NCBI GenBank assembly: GCA_022559845.1
Contig: JAHNEJ010000768.1
Span: 62,001 to 126,000 of the forward strand
Length of the DNA: 64,000 nt
From: Amorphophallus konjac
Taxonomy: Eukaryota; Streptophyta; Magnoliopsida; Alismatales; Araceae
Reading direction: 5' to 3'
The notes under the pieces are model-generated. The model was not told the DNA's origin and searched no databases. It saw only the letters and a program-made list of their open reading frames with translations. Positions 44,986 through 56,844 of this stretch are shown here, piece by piece; position 1 is the stretch's first letter; each line of letters starts with the position of its first letter. The position numbers were made by a program, and so were the translations under genes.

Positions 44986-45447
44986 ATGGAAGCGTCTAGG
45001 CCAAGCTTTGTTCCTGAGATGGTACTAGTAGATGTCCAAGCTTATGCGGACCTTGTTAGGAGAGTCCAGGAGCTAGAGAAGACAGTGGAAGTAAAAGAAA
45101 GAGTTGAAGGGAAAGATCAAGCCCATGAGTCGGGATAGTTCATCACTACCAAGAAAAGGATAAACGAGGGTGATATTTTACAAAGGTGTAAGAAATGCCA
45201 GAAATGTAAGAAGTGTAATAAGAAGGGAACTTCGACAGATCACTCGCAAGGTAAGTGTAAATCTTGTGGAAGATATGGTCACCAATCGGAAAAGTGTTGG
45301 TGGAGTTCGGGAGCGTGTCTGCGTTGCGGGAGCTTAGATCATAAGATAGCGGAATGCCCTATTCTAACCAAGAAGCCTCCGAGAGGAGTTCAAGATTTAA
45401 CCAAACTTGCCAAAGGGAAAGTTGCGGAAGGTACCCCTCACCCTTAA
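44986..45447 (+). pseudogene. Element IV zinc-knuckle protein, copy 1 (nonsense at codon 51)
   Basis: Same 153-codon frame as at 50174, but codon 51 is TAG (45136-45138) where the other copy has AAG. This is an A-to-T change, not a deamination-type change. A few missense differences exist, including Arg for Leu inside the second knuckle, which does not touch its Cys or His residues. The protein would end before both knuckles, so this copy is dead. Confidence 0.85.
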
Positions 45448-45572
45448 GCCTAAATTAATTCTTCCTAAAATTAGTTCTGTTCCACTCAATATATCTAGAC
45501 TTCTTCTACGCATTATAGCTTGTTCTCCATCGTGAGTAAAGGATAATGTGAATTTGGGGACCAAATTCTTTC

Positions 45573-45585
45573 AAGTGGGGGAGGG
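45573..45585 (+). other. Element IV polypurine tract
   Basis: AAGTGGGGGAGGG directly before LTR B; identical tract at 50761-50773 before LTR C. Confidence 0.85.
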
Positions 45586-47995
45586 TGTAACGCCCGGTAA
45601 TTTTGAAATAGGAATAAATATATTTACGATTTGAAAAGAAAAATAACATATACATGATGATATCTACATATCTCTATAAATAGTTAATAAGGTTCCTAAA
45701 ATTTATAAAAAAACTAGTTAATATTACCTTTTGGAATGGAAGAAAAAATTTATCTAGGATCGAACTTGCCTCTAATACCCAGGACAAATAAAAGTTAAAG
45801 AAATTATGAGGAATAAAATCCCTATATAAATACAAATTATTAATAGATATACGAGGGTTAATAAATAACAAATGAGTTTAGATATATGAAACCCACACAC
45901 ATTGTAAGGGCCTTTAGAATACGAATATGACAAATAACAAGTTTTGGGAAAAATGGATAACAACATATTGACACAAATAAGGGCCCTTAAGTCTCAACGC
46001 ACTCATCCATATATATGTGCATATACATATATAATGCACTATAAATAAATATAATACAACGTAAATAATTAAGGCCAAACTCTGTACACAACCCTTGATA
46101 GCCTAAGAAGTCTCACAAAAAAAGAACTCATAGACCCTACTATTGTATTATAATAAATTTAAGAAGAACATGTTATTTTTATGTGAGCATTTAATGCACA
46201 ACGCAATTTTATTTGAATTAAGAATCAATAAATCTCAGAGAAAATATCAATTTATATTTTATTAATAATTTAGAAAATTTTATATTTCTTATAGTTATAA
46301 TATAATTTTATTTAAAGGAAGAAGGATATATATAAATAAGATTTAAATACATAAAAGATAATAGAATAGACATATATACGATTTTGGTCCTTCAAGGGGG
46401 TGGAGATGTGGCCAAAATGTAAATGACGCCATTGCTTTAGGCGTTGTTTACGTAAGAAACGACTTAAACAAAGTCGTTATTTTATTATAAATGAATAGTG
46501 TCAATTTTTCAATTAAAGAATTTTGGAAAAACTAATTACATGGAAAAATAGAGAAAACGGAAAACTCATACCCCTAAAATTTCCCAACAAGATCACATCA
46601 AGAAAAAAAGATAAAAATCCAGGAAGATCGTGACACCTTAAATTAACAAATACTGAAAGATGAATGACACCTCTGAGCAAGTCGTCAATTAAAGAATTGA
46701 CGACTGTGTATACGAGCGTCATTTATTGAAATAATGCCCCAATCCTAGACGTCATTTCCAATAGAACCCGTTGGTATTTGGTTCGAACAGGGATGTTATC
46801 CGGGGTAAGTATTGATTAAGGAAAGAGATCGATACGTGGGTAATTAAGTTTAGTAAGGATTCTACCTAGAAAATGTTAGTCCTAATCAAACTTCTAGAAC
46901 CCATTAGGATTCTTTCTCCTATAAATACCCCCCTTCCATCGAGCCAAACCTGTTGGCTCTTTTCTTCAACAACCTGATGCTATTCAGTACGTGAAGAACA
47001 TAAGAAGTTCTTTAACTTCTTCCTCCTACTGCATTAAAGACCCAAGCCTTCGTCACGTTGCTGTGAACGTGGGGAAGCGGCCGAGCCTCCATTCCTCCGG
47101 TTGCAGTGAAGCCACCAAGGGAGGAGAGTCTTTTTCCTTCCACTTCATCCTGCGACCGTGACTGCAATAAAGAGGGGCGGTTCCGCTTCCTTTTCTTCCT
47201 CCTGTTGCAGTTAAAAGCCCATCCTGCAAGCCTTGGCGCCATCTCTTTCCCCCCACCATACTCTGTACAAGACAGAGTATCGATTCTTGAAGTTCATTCA
47301 ACCTGTTCATCTTTCGATCTTCAACAAAGGTAGGTTTTCTCAATAACTGAAGTCCAAAGATAATAGTAGTTAAATTACATGTTTAAGACTCATATTTTGT
47401 TACCATCGATTGCTTAAGTTTAGTTTACTGCTTAATTATCTTAAATAATCTCAGCACGTTAAGGATTTTTATAACCAAGTAATCACCCACCAAAAAAATT
47501 CTGGATAAATATACTTCTTAAATCCTCATGATTATTCCTAAATTGTCATGCCTTATATGCTATAAGCTTAAATAAATTAAACAGTTTAATATATATATAA
47601 TCATGTTACTCGGTTAATAGCATTATTACTGTAGCATACTAATTATAGATTTTTCTTTTGACGACTCGTTTCTAATCACCGGAGTGTCCTTTGGCTATGA
47701 AATTTTATGGGTGTAGTGTTGGGGAGGTGACAGGGGTAGTGAGAGTGGTTGCACCATTTTTCGTGCCCCCTACCTCAAGATCCCCCATCTCTCAATGAAA
47801 AATTATTTTGAACATCTTGTTAGGTAGAGTTTTTCGAGCCCGTCATTTCGATATATAGAACGCCTGATTCCGACGTATGTACGTCGAGAATCGGAGCCCC
47901 GAACATCGACATTTTTTGAAATGACGACATGTTAACTGTCGTCATATGCTTTTGACGCCACAATATATAGGCGTCAATTCTCATATTATATATAT

Positions 47996-48039
<44 letters not shown>

Positions 48040-49884
48040 CTTGGGACTATATCTTTAAAAATCTATATCGATTAAACTATGTAATATAAAATTACAAAAA
48101 ATATATTTTTGAAATCCTTGAATTTTTCTCCTAATTATCACATATTCCATTTTTTTAAATTATTTTATATAAATAAATATGTCTTTAAATGTATACTTTT
48201 GAAATTATTTAATTAAATAGATTTTAATGTGAATTCTTGTTAAATAAATTAAGTTAAAAATCATAAAATTAACGTCTCTCTATGTGGATGCTAATTAATA
48301 AATGACGTCACTCGTGGACATTAAATAATATAAGTTTATTTAATTATAGTTAATTATAGAATTGGATGGACATGAATTCTATAATTAACGCATTCATGTT
48401 CTCACTGTTTTCTTCCGATTTTGACCCATACCGCGGGTCTTCTGGCACTCTCATCTCACGTCCGTAGATGGAGTCCATGTTTCATGATTGGTTCACTGTA
48501 TACACTTCAACTCTCGGCGACATACGAGCTCTCCGTTAGACATTCCGTTCCTTCGGACTAGCAAGTTAGTGATCGGGACCTCCGTAAGTCTCCTCGTAGC
48601 CTTGGATTCCCTCAAGGCCGACTGAGCTGGTTGTACCTTAAACACCTTGTACCCGTTTTAATGCCATGTCACTCTGGAGAAACGTGGTAACCCGGCCCTT
48701 TCATGGTGCTATTCTTGGCCCATGAGAGAATTCTCTTAGCCAGTGGAATGAGTGATCATTCCACTAGGTGATATATTGAGTTGGGTATCCTATAGTTAGG
48801 TGCCAATTCTTCAGCTTGTTTTGTGTCTATTGAATTGGTGACTATCTTGTTAGTCATCTATTCAAGTTATTCATGGCAACCTATCTAGGTGCCAATTCCA
48901 CCCAGATTTTTGACATGTCATGGTTTATATGCTTTCACGTGGATTTTATTGCAAGTCTGTCCTTACTCAAGGGCCTTGTCCTTGAATTCCATAAAATCTT
49001 ATCTTATCATCCTATTAAAGCTTGTTCTTGAAACTCTTTATTGGCTATGAACTATCGTGGATGTCAAGATCTATCTTTAATGCTGTGCATATAGGGCCCG
49101 ATCTGGTCCTGGGAGGAGCACCCGAAAGTACTTGTGCCCAAGAGAGTTATATTGATCACGGTGCCTGGCATTGCACCGAAGTGCATGACTAGTTTGATCT
49201 TTGACATTCCACACTCTCTCTCTCTCTCTCGAGATGTTACTTGATATTACTTGCGTGCGTGACTTGACTTGCGTGACTCGATTAGCGTGGCCCGGAATGG
49301 GCAAGTACTTGCGTGAAATAGCCAATAATCTGTAAAGTCTCTTATGAATATCTCTTGTTTAAGACTCGCTTGGAAGTTTTGCACGACGTTGTTAATCTCT
49401 TGCTAGTTTTGTTTCACTTGCTCGGTTAATTCTACATGCATAGCCTTACTGCATTTACATGTGAAAGATGTAATTACTTAAACCAATTGCTTGTTCTTGA
49501 GATATAATTCCTACTGAGCGTTCGCTCACCCAGTTTTATTCCAACATTTTTCAGGTAATCAGGTGGCTAGCGAGACCGAGACTCACATGGGAGGGACAAG
49601 TGTGCAAGCGAGCTCTGGAAATTAGTGAACCCGAGTCTTTTATCTTTCTTGAGTCTAGCATGGTGTTATCTTGTCTAAGTCTAGTAGTGCGTCATCTCCT
49701 TTTCTTTCATAGTGACATAGTTGAGTCTTCAAGTTCTTGTAAGAGACTTATATTTGAAATAAAATTTTTATTGTTGTTCCAAATTATTTGGTCTCATGCC
49801 ATTGCTCTTGATCATTCACGACTGTTTAACTGCCACGTTCCGAGCAAACGACACGTTCTGCTGCTATCGGTTCGGGGCGTGACA
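45586..49884 (+). mobile_element. Element IV LTR B
   Basis: 4299 bp, uninterrupted. TATA at 46919, hairpin clusters 46419-46705 and 47921-47977, a TA microsatellite (47984-48039), perfect TGACGTCA near 48303, a (CT)n run near 49213, then GTGACA. Few differences from LTR C by eye. No credible gene inside. Confidence 0.92.
47984..48039. repeat. (TA)n microsatellite in element IV LTR B
   Basis: About 55 bases of nearly pure TA. Equivalent tract at 53174-53214 in LTR C; in LTR A the same site received the MULE. Confidence 0.95.
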
Positions 49885-50173
49885 GAGGTGGTATCAGAGC
49901 TTCGGCTTTCACATCCTCCAGTTATTAGGTTTCAATGATAGGCCAAGTATCCTTGTCATTCATATCAGAGCTTCGGCTTTCAAACCCTTAGGGAATTAAG
50001 TCCAAGAGATAGGTTGAGTATCCTTGTCGGTCATCCTATAGGAATTCCGTTAGAGATGGGTAGAACTTGGGGTTAAAGTTATAAAAGAAAGATAAAATAT
50101 TTACATTTCATTAACATTAATTCTAGAATCAATAAATTATCTCCCCACTCATCGTTGTAGGAACCTAGATAAA

Positions 50174-50635
50174 ATGGAAGCGTCTAGGCCAAGCTTTGTT
50201 CCTAAGATGGTACTAGTAGATGTCCAAGTTTATGCGGACCTTGTTAGGAGAGCCCAGGAGCTAGAGAAGGCAGTGGAAGTAAAAGAAAGAGTTGAAGGGA
50301 AAGATCAAGCCCATGAGTCGGGAAAGTTCATCACTACCAAGAAAAGGATAAATGAGGGTGATATTTCACAAAGGTGTAAGAAATGCCAGAAATGTAAGAA
50401 GTGTAATAAGAAGGGAACTTCGACAGATCACTCGCAAGGTAAGTGTAAATCTTGTGGAAGATATGGTCACCAATCGGAAAAGTGTTGGTGGAGTTCGGGA
50501 GCGTGTCTATGTTGCGGGAGCTTAGATCATAAGATAGCGGAATGCCCTATTCTAACCAAGAAGCCTCCAAGAGGAGTTCAAGATTTAACCAAACTTGTCA
50601 AAGGGAAAGTTGCGGAAGGTACCCCTCACCCTTAA
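50174..50635 (+). CDS. Element IV double zinc-knuckle protein (Gag nucleocapsid remnant)
   Basis: The only coding capacity of element IV: 153 residues from ATG 50174, about 290 bases after the primer site. Residues 1-45 are an acidic/basic helix-prone segment (ADLVRRAQELEKAVEVKERVEG). Residues 68-77 hold a run of CxxC (C68, C71, C74, C77). Two CCHC knuckles follow: C91-C94-H99-C104 and C111-C114-H119-C124, each with the C-x2-C-x4-H-x4-C spacing of retroviral nucleocapsids that bind RNA. The tail is basic. A capsid domain is missing (usual chromovirus Gag is two to three times longer). It might bind element RNA for packaging by another element's proteins; that is inference. The frame is intact here and broken in copy 1. 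Confidence 0.8.
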   Translation: MEASRPSFVPKMVLVDVQVYADLVRRAQELEKAVEVKERVEGKDQAHESGKFITTKKRINEGDISQRCKKCQKCKKCNKKGTSTDHSQGKCKSCGRYGHQSEKCWWSSGACLCCGSLDHKIAECPILTKKPPRGVQDLTKLVKGKVAEGTPHP

Positions 50636-50773
50636 GCCTAAATTAATTCTTCCTAAAATTAGTTCTGTTCCACTCAATATATCTAGACTTCTTCTACGCA
50701 TTATAGCTAGTTCTCCATCGTGAGTAAAGGATAATGTGAATTTGGGGACCAAATTCTTTTAAGTGGGGGAGGG

Positions 50774-53173
50774 TGTAACGCCGGATAATTTTGAAATAGG
50801 AATAAATATATTTACGGTTTGAAAAGAAAAATAACATATACATGATGATATCTACATATCTCTATAAATAGTTAATAAGGTTCCTAAAATTTATAAAATA
50901 CTAGTTAATATTACCTTTTGGAATGGAAGTAAAAATTTATCTTAGATCGAACCTGCCTCTGAAACCCAGGACAAGGACAAATAAAAGTTAAAGAAATTAT
51001 GAGGAATAAAATCCCTATATACATACAAATTATTAATAGATATACGAGGGTTAGTAAATAACAAATGAGTTTAGATATATGAAACCCACACACATTGTAA
51101 GGGCCTTTAGAATACGAATATGACAAATAACAAGTTTTGGGGAAAATGGATAACAATATATTGACACAAATAAGGGCCCTTAAGTCTCAACCCACTCATC
51201 CATATATCTGTGCATATATATATATAATGCAATATAATATACAACGTAAATAATTAAGGCCAAACTCTGTACACAACCCTTGATAGCCTAAGAAGTCTCA
51301 CAAAAAAAGAACTCATGGACCCTACTATTGTATTATAATAATTTTAAGAATAACATGTTATTTTTATGTGAGCATTTAATGCACAACGCAATTTTATTTG
51401 AATTAAGAATCAATAAATCTCAGAGAAAATATCAATTTATATTTTATTAATAATTTAGAAAATTTTATATTTCTTATAGTTATAATATAATTTTATTTAA
51501 AAGAAGAAGAATATATATAAATAAGATTTAAATACATAAAAGATAATAGAATGGACATATATACGATTTCGGTCCTTCAAGGGGGTGGAGAAATGGCCAA
51601 AATGTAAATGACGCCATTGCTTTAGGCGTTGTTTACGTAAGAAACGACTTAAACAAAGTCGTTATTTTATTATAAATGAATAGTGCCAATTTTTTAATTA
51701 AAGAATTTTGGAAAACTAATTACTATGAAAAATAGAGAAAAATGGAAAACTCATACCCCTAAAATTTCCTAACAAGATCACAACAAAGAAAAAAAGATAA
51801 AAATCCAGGAAGATCGTGACACCTTAAATTAACAAATATTGAAAGATGAATGACGCCTCTGAGCAAGTCGTCAATTAAAGAATTGACGACTGTGTATACG
51901 AGCGTCATTTATTGAAATAACGCCCCAATCCTAGACGTCATTTCCAACAGAACCCATTGGTATTTGGATCGAACAGGGATGTTATCCGGGGTAAGTATTG
52001 ATTAAGGAAAGAGATCGATACGTGGGTAATTAAGTTTAGTAAGGATTCTACCTAGAAAATGTTAGTCCTAATCAAACTCCTAGAACCCATTAGGATTCTT
52101 TCTCCTATAAATACCCCCCTTCCATCGAGCCAAACTTGTTGGCTCTTTTCTTCAACAACCTGATGCTATTCAGTACATGAAGAACATAAGAAGCTCTTTA
52201 ACTTCTTCCTCCAACTGCATTAAAGACCCAAGCCTTCGTCACGTTGCTGTGAACGTGAGGAAGCGGCCGAGCCTCCATTCCTCCGGTTGCAGTGAAGCCA
52301 CCAAGGGAGGAGAGTCTTCTTCCTTCCACTTCATCCTGCGACCGTGACTGCAACAAAGAGGGGCGGTTCCGCTTCCTTTTCTTCCTCCTGTTGCAGTTAA
52401 AAGCCCATCCTGCAAGCCTTGGCACCATCCTCTTTCCCCCCACCATACTCTGTACAAGACAGAGTATCGATTCTTGAAGTTCATTCAACCTGTTCATCTT
52501 CCGATCTTCAACAAAGGTAGGTTTTCTCAATAACTGAAGCCCAAAGATAATAGTAGTTAAATTGCATGTTTAAGACTCATGTTTTGTTACCATCGATTGC
52601 TTAAGTTTAGTTTACTGCTTAATTATCTTAAATAATCTCAGCACGTTAAGGATTTTTATAACCAAGTAATCACCCACCAAAAAAATTCTGGATAAATATA
52701 CTTCTTAAATCCTCATGATTATTCCTAAATTGTCATGCCTTATATGCTATAAGCTTAAATAAATTAACCAATTTAATATATATATATAATCATGTTACTC
52801 TGTTAATAGCATTATTACTGTAGCATACTAGTTATAGATTTTTCTTTTGACGACTCGTTTCTAATCACCGGAGCGTCCTTTGGCTATGAAATTTTATGGG
52901 TGTAGTGTTGGGGAGGTGACCGAGGTAGTGAGAGTGGTTGCACCATTTTTCGTGCCCCCTATCTCAAGATCCCCCATCTCTCAATGAAAAATTATTTTGA
53001 ACATCATATTAGGTAGAGTTTTTCGAGCCCGTCATTTCGATATATAGAACGCCTGATTCCGACGTATGTACGTCGAGAACCGGAGCCCCGAACATCGACA
53101 TTTTTTGAAATGACGACATGTTAACTGTCGTCATATGCTTTTGACGCCACAATATATAGGCATCAATTCTCAT

Positions 53174-53218
<45 letters not shown>

Positions 53219-55066
53219 TTGGGACTATATCTTTAAATATATATATATTAAAGTATGTAATATAAAATTACAAAAAATATATTTTTGAAATCCTTGAATT
53301 TTTCTCCTAATTATCACATATTCCAATTTTTTAAATTATTTTATTTAAATAAATATGTCTTTAAATGTATACTTTTGAAATTGTTTAATTAAATAGATTT
53401 TAATGTGAATTCTTGTTAAATAAATTAAGTTAAAAATCATAAAATTAACGTCTCTCTATGTGGACGCTAATTAATAAATGACGTCACTCGTGGACATTAA
53501 ATAATATAAGTTTATTTAATTATAGTTAATTATAGAATTGGATGGACATGAATTCTATAATTAACACATTCATGTTCTCACCGTTTTCTTCCGATTTTGA
53601 CCCATACCGCGGGTCTTCTGGCACTCTCATCTCACGTCCGTAGATGGAGTCCATGTTTCATGATTGGTTCACGTTATACACTTCAACTCTCGGCGACATA
53701 CGAGCTCTCCGTTGGACATTCCGTTCCTTCGGACTAGCAAGTTAGTCATCGGGACCTCTGTAATTCTCCTCGTAGCCTTGGATTCCCTCAAGGCCGACTG
53801 AGCTGGTTGTACCTTAAACACCTTATACCCGTTTTAATGCCATGTCACTCTGGAGAAACGTGGTAACCCGGCCCTTTCATGGTGCTATTCTTGGCCCATG
53901 AGAGAATTCTCTTAGCCAGTGGAATGAGTGATCATTCCACTAGGCGATATATTGAATTGGGTATCCTATAGTTAGGTGCCAATTCTTCAGCTTGCTTCGT
54001 GTCCATTGAATTGGTGACTATCTTGTTAGTCATCTATTCAAGTTATTCATGGCAACCTATCTAGGTGCCAATTCCACCCAGATTTTTGACATGTCATGGT
54101 TTATATGCTTTCACGTGGATTTTATTGCAAGTCTGTCCTTACTCAAGGGCCTTGTCCTTGAATTCCATAAATCTTATCTTATCATCCTATTAAAGCTTGT
54201 TCTTGAAACTCTTTATTGGCTATGAACTATCGTGGATGTCAAGATCTATCTTTAATGCTGTGCATATAGGGTCCGATCTGGTCCTGGGAGGAGCACCCGA
54301 AAGTACTTGTGTCCATGGGAGTTATATTGATCACGATGCCTGGCATTGCACCGAAGTGCATGACTAGTTTTATCTTTGACATTCCACACACTCTCTCTCT
54401 CTCTCTCTCTCTCGTGATGTTACTTGATATTACTTGCGTGCGTGACTTGACTTGCGTGACTTGACTAGCGTGGCCCGGAATGGGCAAGTACTTGCGTGAA
54501 ATAGCCAATAATCTATAAAGTCTCTTATGAATATCTCTTGTTTAAGACTCGCTTGGAAGTTTTGCACGACATTGTTAATCTCTTGCTAGTTTTGTTTCAC
54601 TTGCTCGGTTAATTCTACATGCATAGCCTTATTACATTTACATGTGAAAGATGTAATTACTTAAAGCAATTGCTTGTTCTTGAGATATAATTCCTATTGA
54701 GTGTTCGCTCACCCAGTTTTATTCCAACATTTTTCAGGTAATCAGGTGGCTAGCGAGACCGAGACTCACGTGGGAGGGACAAGTGTGCAAGCGAGCTCTA
54801 GAAATTAGTGAACCAGAGTCTTTTATCTTTCTTGAGTCTAGCATGGTGTTATCTTGTCTAAGTCTAGTAGTGCGTCATCTCCTTTTCTTTCATAGTGACA
54901 CAGTTGAGTCTTCAAGTTCTTGTAAGAGACTTATATTTGAAATAAAATTTTTATTGTTGTTCCAAATTATTTGGTCTCATGCCATTGCTCTTGATCATTC
55001 ACGACTGTTTAACTGCACGTTCCGAGCAAACGACACGTTCCGCTGCTATCGGTTCGGGGCATGACA
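50774..55066 (+). mobile_element. Element IV LTR C
   Basis: 4293 bp, starting TGTAACGCCGG and ending GGCATGACA, followed by the target duplication GAACC. TATA at 52106, hairpin cluster 51604-51891, (TA)n at 53174-53214, (CT)n near 54390. No credible gene inside. Confidence 0.92.
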
Positions 55067-55071
55067 GAACC

Positions 55072-55735
55072 GGAGGCTGATGAAGCAGGCCCATCAGGGG
55101 CCACTGTGCAAGGCTCCTCCAGACCAAAATGGGCGGAAGAGATGAAACTGTCAAATGTCCGAGCGAGCAGCAGAATCATGAAACTATTGAAGTAGCTTCT
55201 TGCTCGATTTACTATTTGGGAAATCCTCTCCCTAAGTGAAGAAACCCGACAGGCGATTGTCACTACTCTGCAGACGCCTGCCCAATACGAGAGCTATTTG
55301 GCCGAGACATTGTCTTCGGCAAATATTACATTCACTGAGGAGGACATGCTGTTGCCCACTATTAATCATAACAGACCCCTATACATGAGGGGGAATTGAA
55401 TGGCCAGCCGCTGAGCCAGATTCTGGTAGACCCGGGGGCGACTGTCAACATACTCCCCTATAAGATATTTCAAAAATATTGCTTTAATGTTCACCTGGAC
55501 AAGGTCGAGGATATGCGCCTTACGGGCTTCAATCAGAAGTCTGAAGTCCCGCTCGGTGTGGCAAAATGCACTCTTGCCATGGCAGATTTCACTACAAAAG
55601 TCCAGTTCCATGTAATAAATTCAAATACCACGTACAAGGCGCTGCTGGGCCTCCCTTGGCTACATGAAAATATGGTGGTACCATCAACTCTCCACTAATG
55701 TATCAAATATAACAATAAAGAAAGGAAGAAAGAAT
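55072..55735 (+). pseudogene. Element III protease region
   Basis: Element III pol resumes after element IV. The lead sequence has ETRQAIVTTL, ETLSSANITFTEEDML and NHNRPLYM, the segment that precedes protease in Tat/Ogre elements. After a one-base frame change near 55390 the retropepsin follows: NGQPLSQILVDPGATVNILP, with the catalytic Asp in DPGA (usual form D-S/T/G-G-A/S), a middle TKVQFHVI strand and the closing YKALLGLPWLHE. A stop ends the frame at 55698; the normal enzyme would continue into reverse transcriptase. Additional stop at about 55192 (TAG). Inactive. Confidence 0.8.
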
Positions 55736-56844
55736 ATTTGCTGACCTCCACCCATTTGAAGTGTTCGAATGTCACATGTTGGATGCGCCGTTCTACGTAG
55801 AGCAGCCGCAGAAAATTCCTAATGAAAAGGCCTCAATGAAGGTAGTAAACAAAGCTTCTGGGGATGATTGATTCCCACCACCACCACCTGGCTATGTAAT
55901 CCCCCGAGGGGTATCCCATATCACCACCACAGGAAATGTGGGCAGGGCACCGCCTCCTACTATTTACCCACAGGTAAATGAACTCAAATTGGAAGATCGA
56001 CATGATCATATCAAAGTGTCGGAGGGTCCCTTCAAGCCGATAATCTGTCTTGACCATTCCACGGTCAGGCCTCTCAGAACTTTGGAAGTGGCCCATGATG
56101 AAGGCCCCACTAGCTTGTTCTATGTTGCGGAAGAACACGCGGCACGAGAGGATACCGATTGTTGTCTCCCTGAAGACTTGGAGAGCGATGCAGCGCCTGT
56201 TCCGAGGTTGCCTTTTACTTGGGAAAAGATGGCCAGAGTGTTCATAAAACAGCACATTCCTGCTGGCCAATCTAAAAAGATAACTGAGGCCTTCCAAAAG
56301 CTCTGGTATCCTGCTAGCATCGACAAGGAGCTCAAACGCGTATCTCAGCATCCAGGGCTGGGATTCTTACTAGAAGAATACTATTACAACGGGCAATATG
56401 AGGTGGACACTATCTCTATCCTCTCATCAATAGAAGAGGTGCCTCCGGGGGCAACTTATGATGAAAGCCTGGTGGAAGATGAACAAGCTCAGGTATTCCA
56501 ACAAGAGGACAAAAATCTGAAGGCTGCCACCCTCTGCAGATGTTGGGATCAACTTGGCGGTGAAAAGATGACACTCCAAGCTAAATTCGATACAGCTAAT
56601 AACAACGAAGCCGAAGATGCTGAAGATGAGGTGTACAACCCCTCCTACAGTCCCTTCACTACCACCACAATAACTCATTCTACAGCTAATAATAGCGAAA
56701 CTGGGCAATCCCCACTCCTGGTGGAGCTGGAGAGCCGTTTTCCTAATTCGGCTATGAAAGAGCCGACTCCTGCCAGAGCAGCTGATGAATCCTATGAAGG
56801 GGGCACTGGAAGGAACCCGCTACCAGAATAATCTATGCTCTGGC
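55736..56844 (+). pseudogene. Element III region between protease and reverse transcriptase
   Basis: One frame runs from FADLHPFEVFECHM (about 55738) through a stop near 55868 to 56831. It contains ATG 55938 and then 297 open codons: KLEDRHDHIKVSEGPFKP, HIPAGQSKKITEAFQKLW, an acidic stretch (NNNEAEDAEDEVYNP) and a Ser/Thr-rich end. Similar poorly conserved linkers separate protease and reverse transcriptase in Ogre/Tat elements. I see no reverse transcriptase motif. Element V interrupts the sequence 13 bases after the stop, so the rest of pol lies beyond the window or is lost. Confidence 0.6.

Larger units (their letters stand above)
30716..55066 (+). mobile_element. Element IV: triple-LTR gypsy array with minimal coding region
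   Basis: LTR (30716-44696, carrying the MuDR-like transposon), internal region (44697-45585), LTR (45586-49884), internal region (49885-50773), LTR (50774-55066). Outer flanks are the exact duplication GAACC at 30711-30715 and 55067-55071, so the whole array behaves as one insertion. LTRs are 4291 (without the transposon), 4299 and 4293 bp; both internal regions are 889 bp. Ends are TGTAACGCC and GTGACA/ATGACA. Primer site and tail type (TGTAACGCC, GGTGGTATCAGAGC) suggest a Tekay/Del-like chromovirus origin. Only a zinc-knuckle Gag piece is encoded. Confidence 0.93.
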
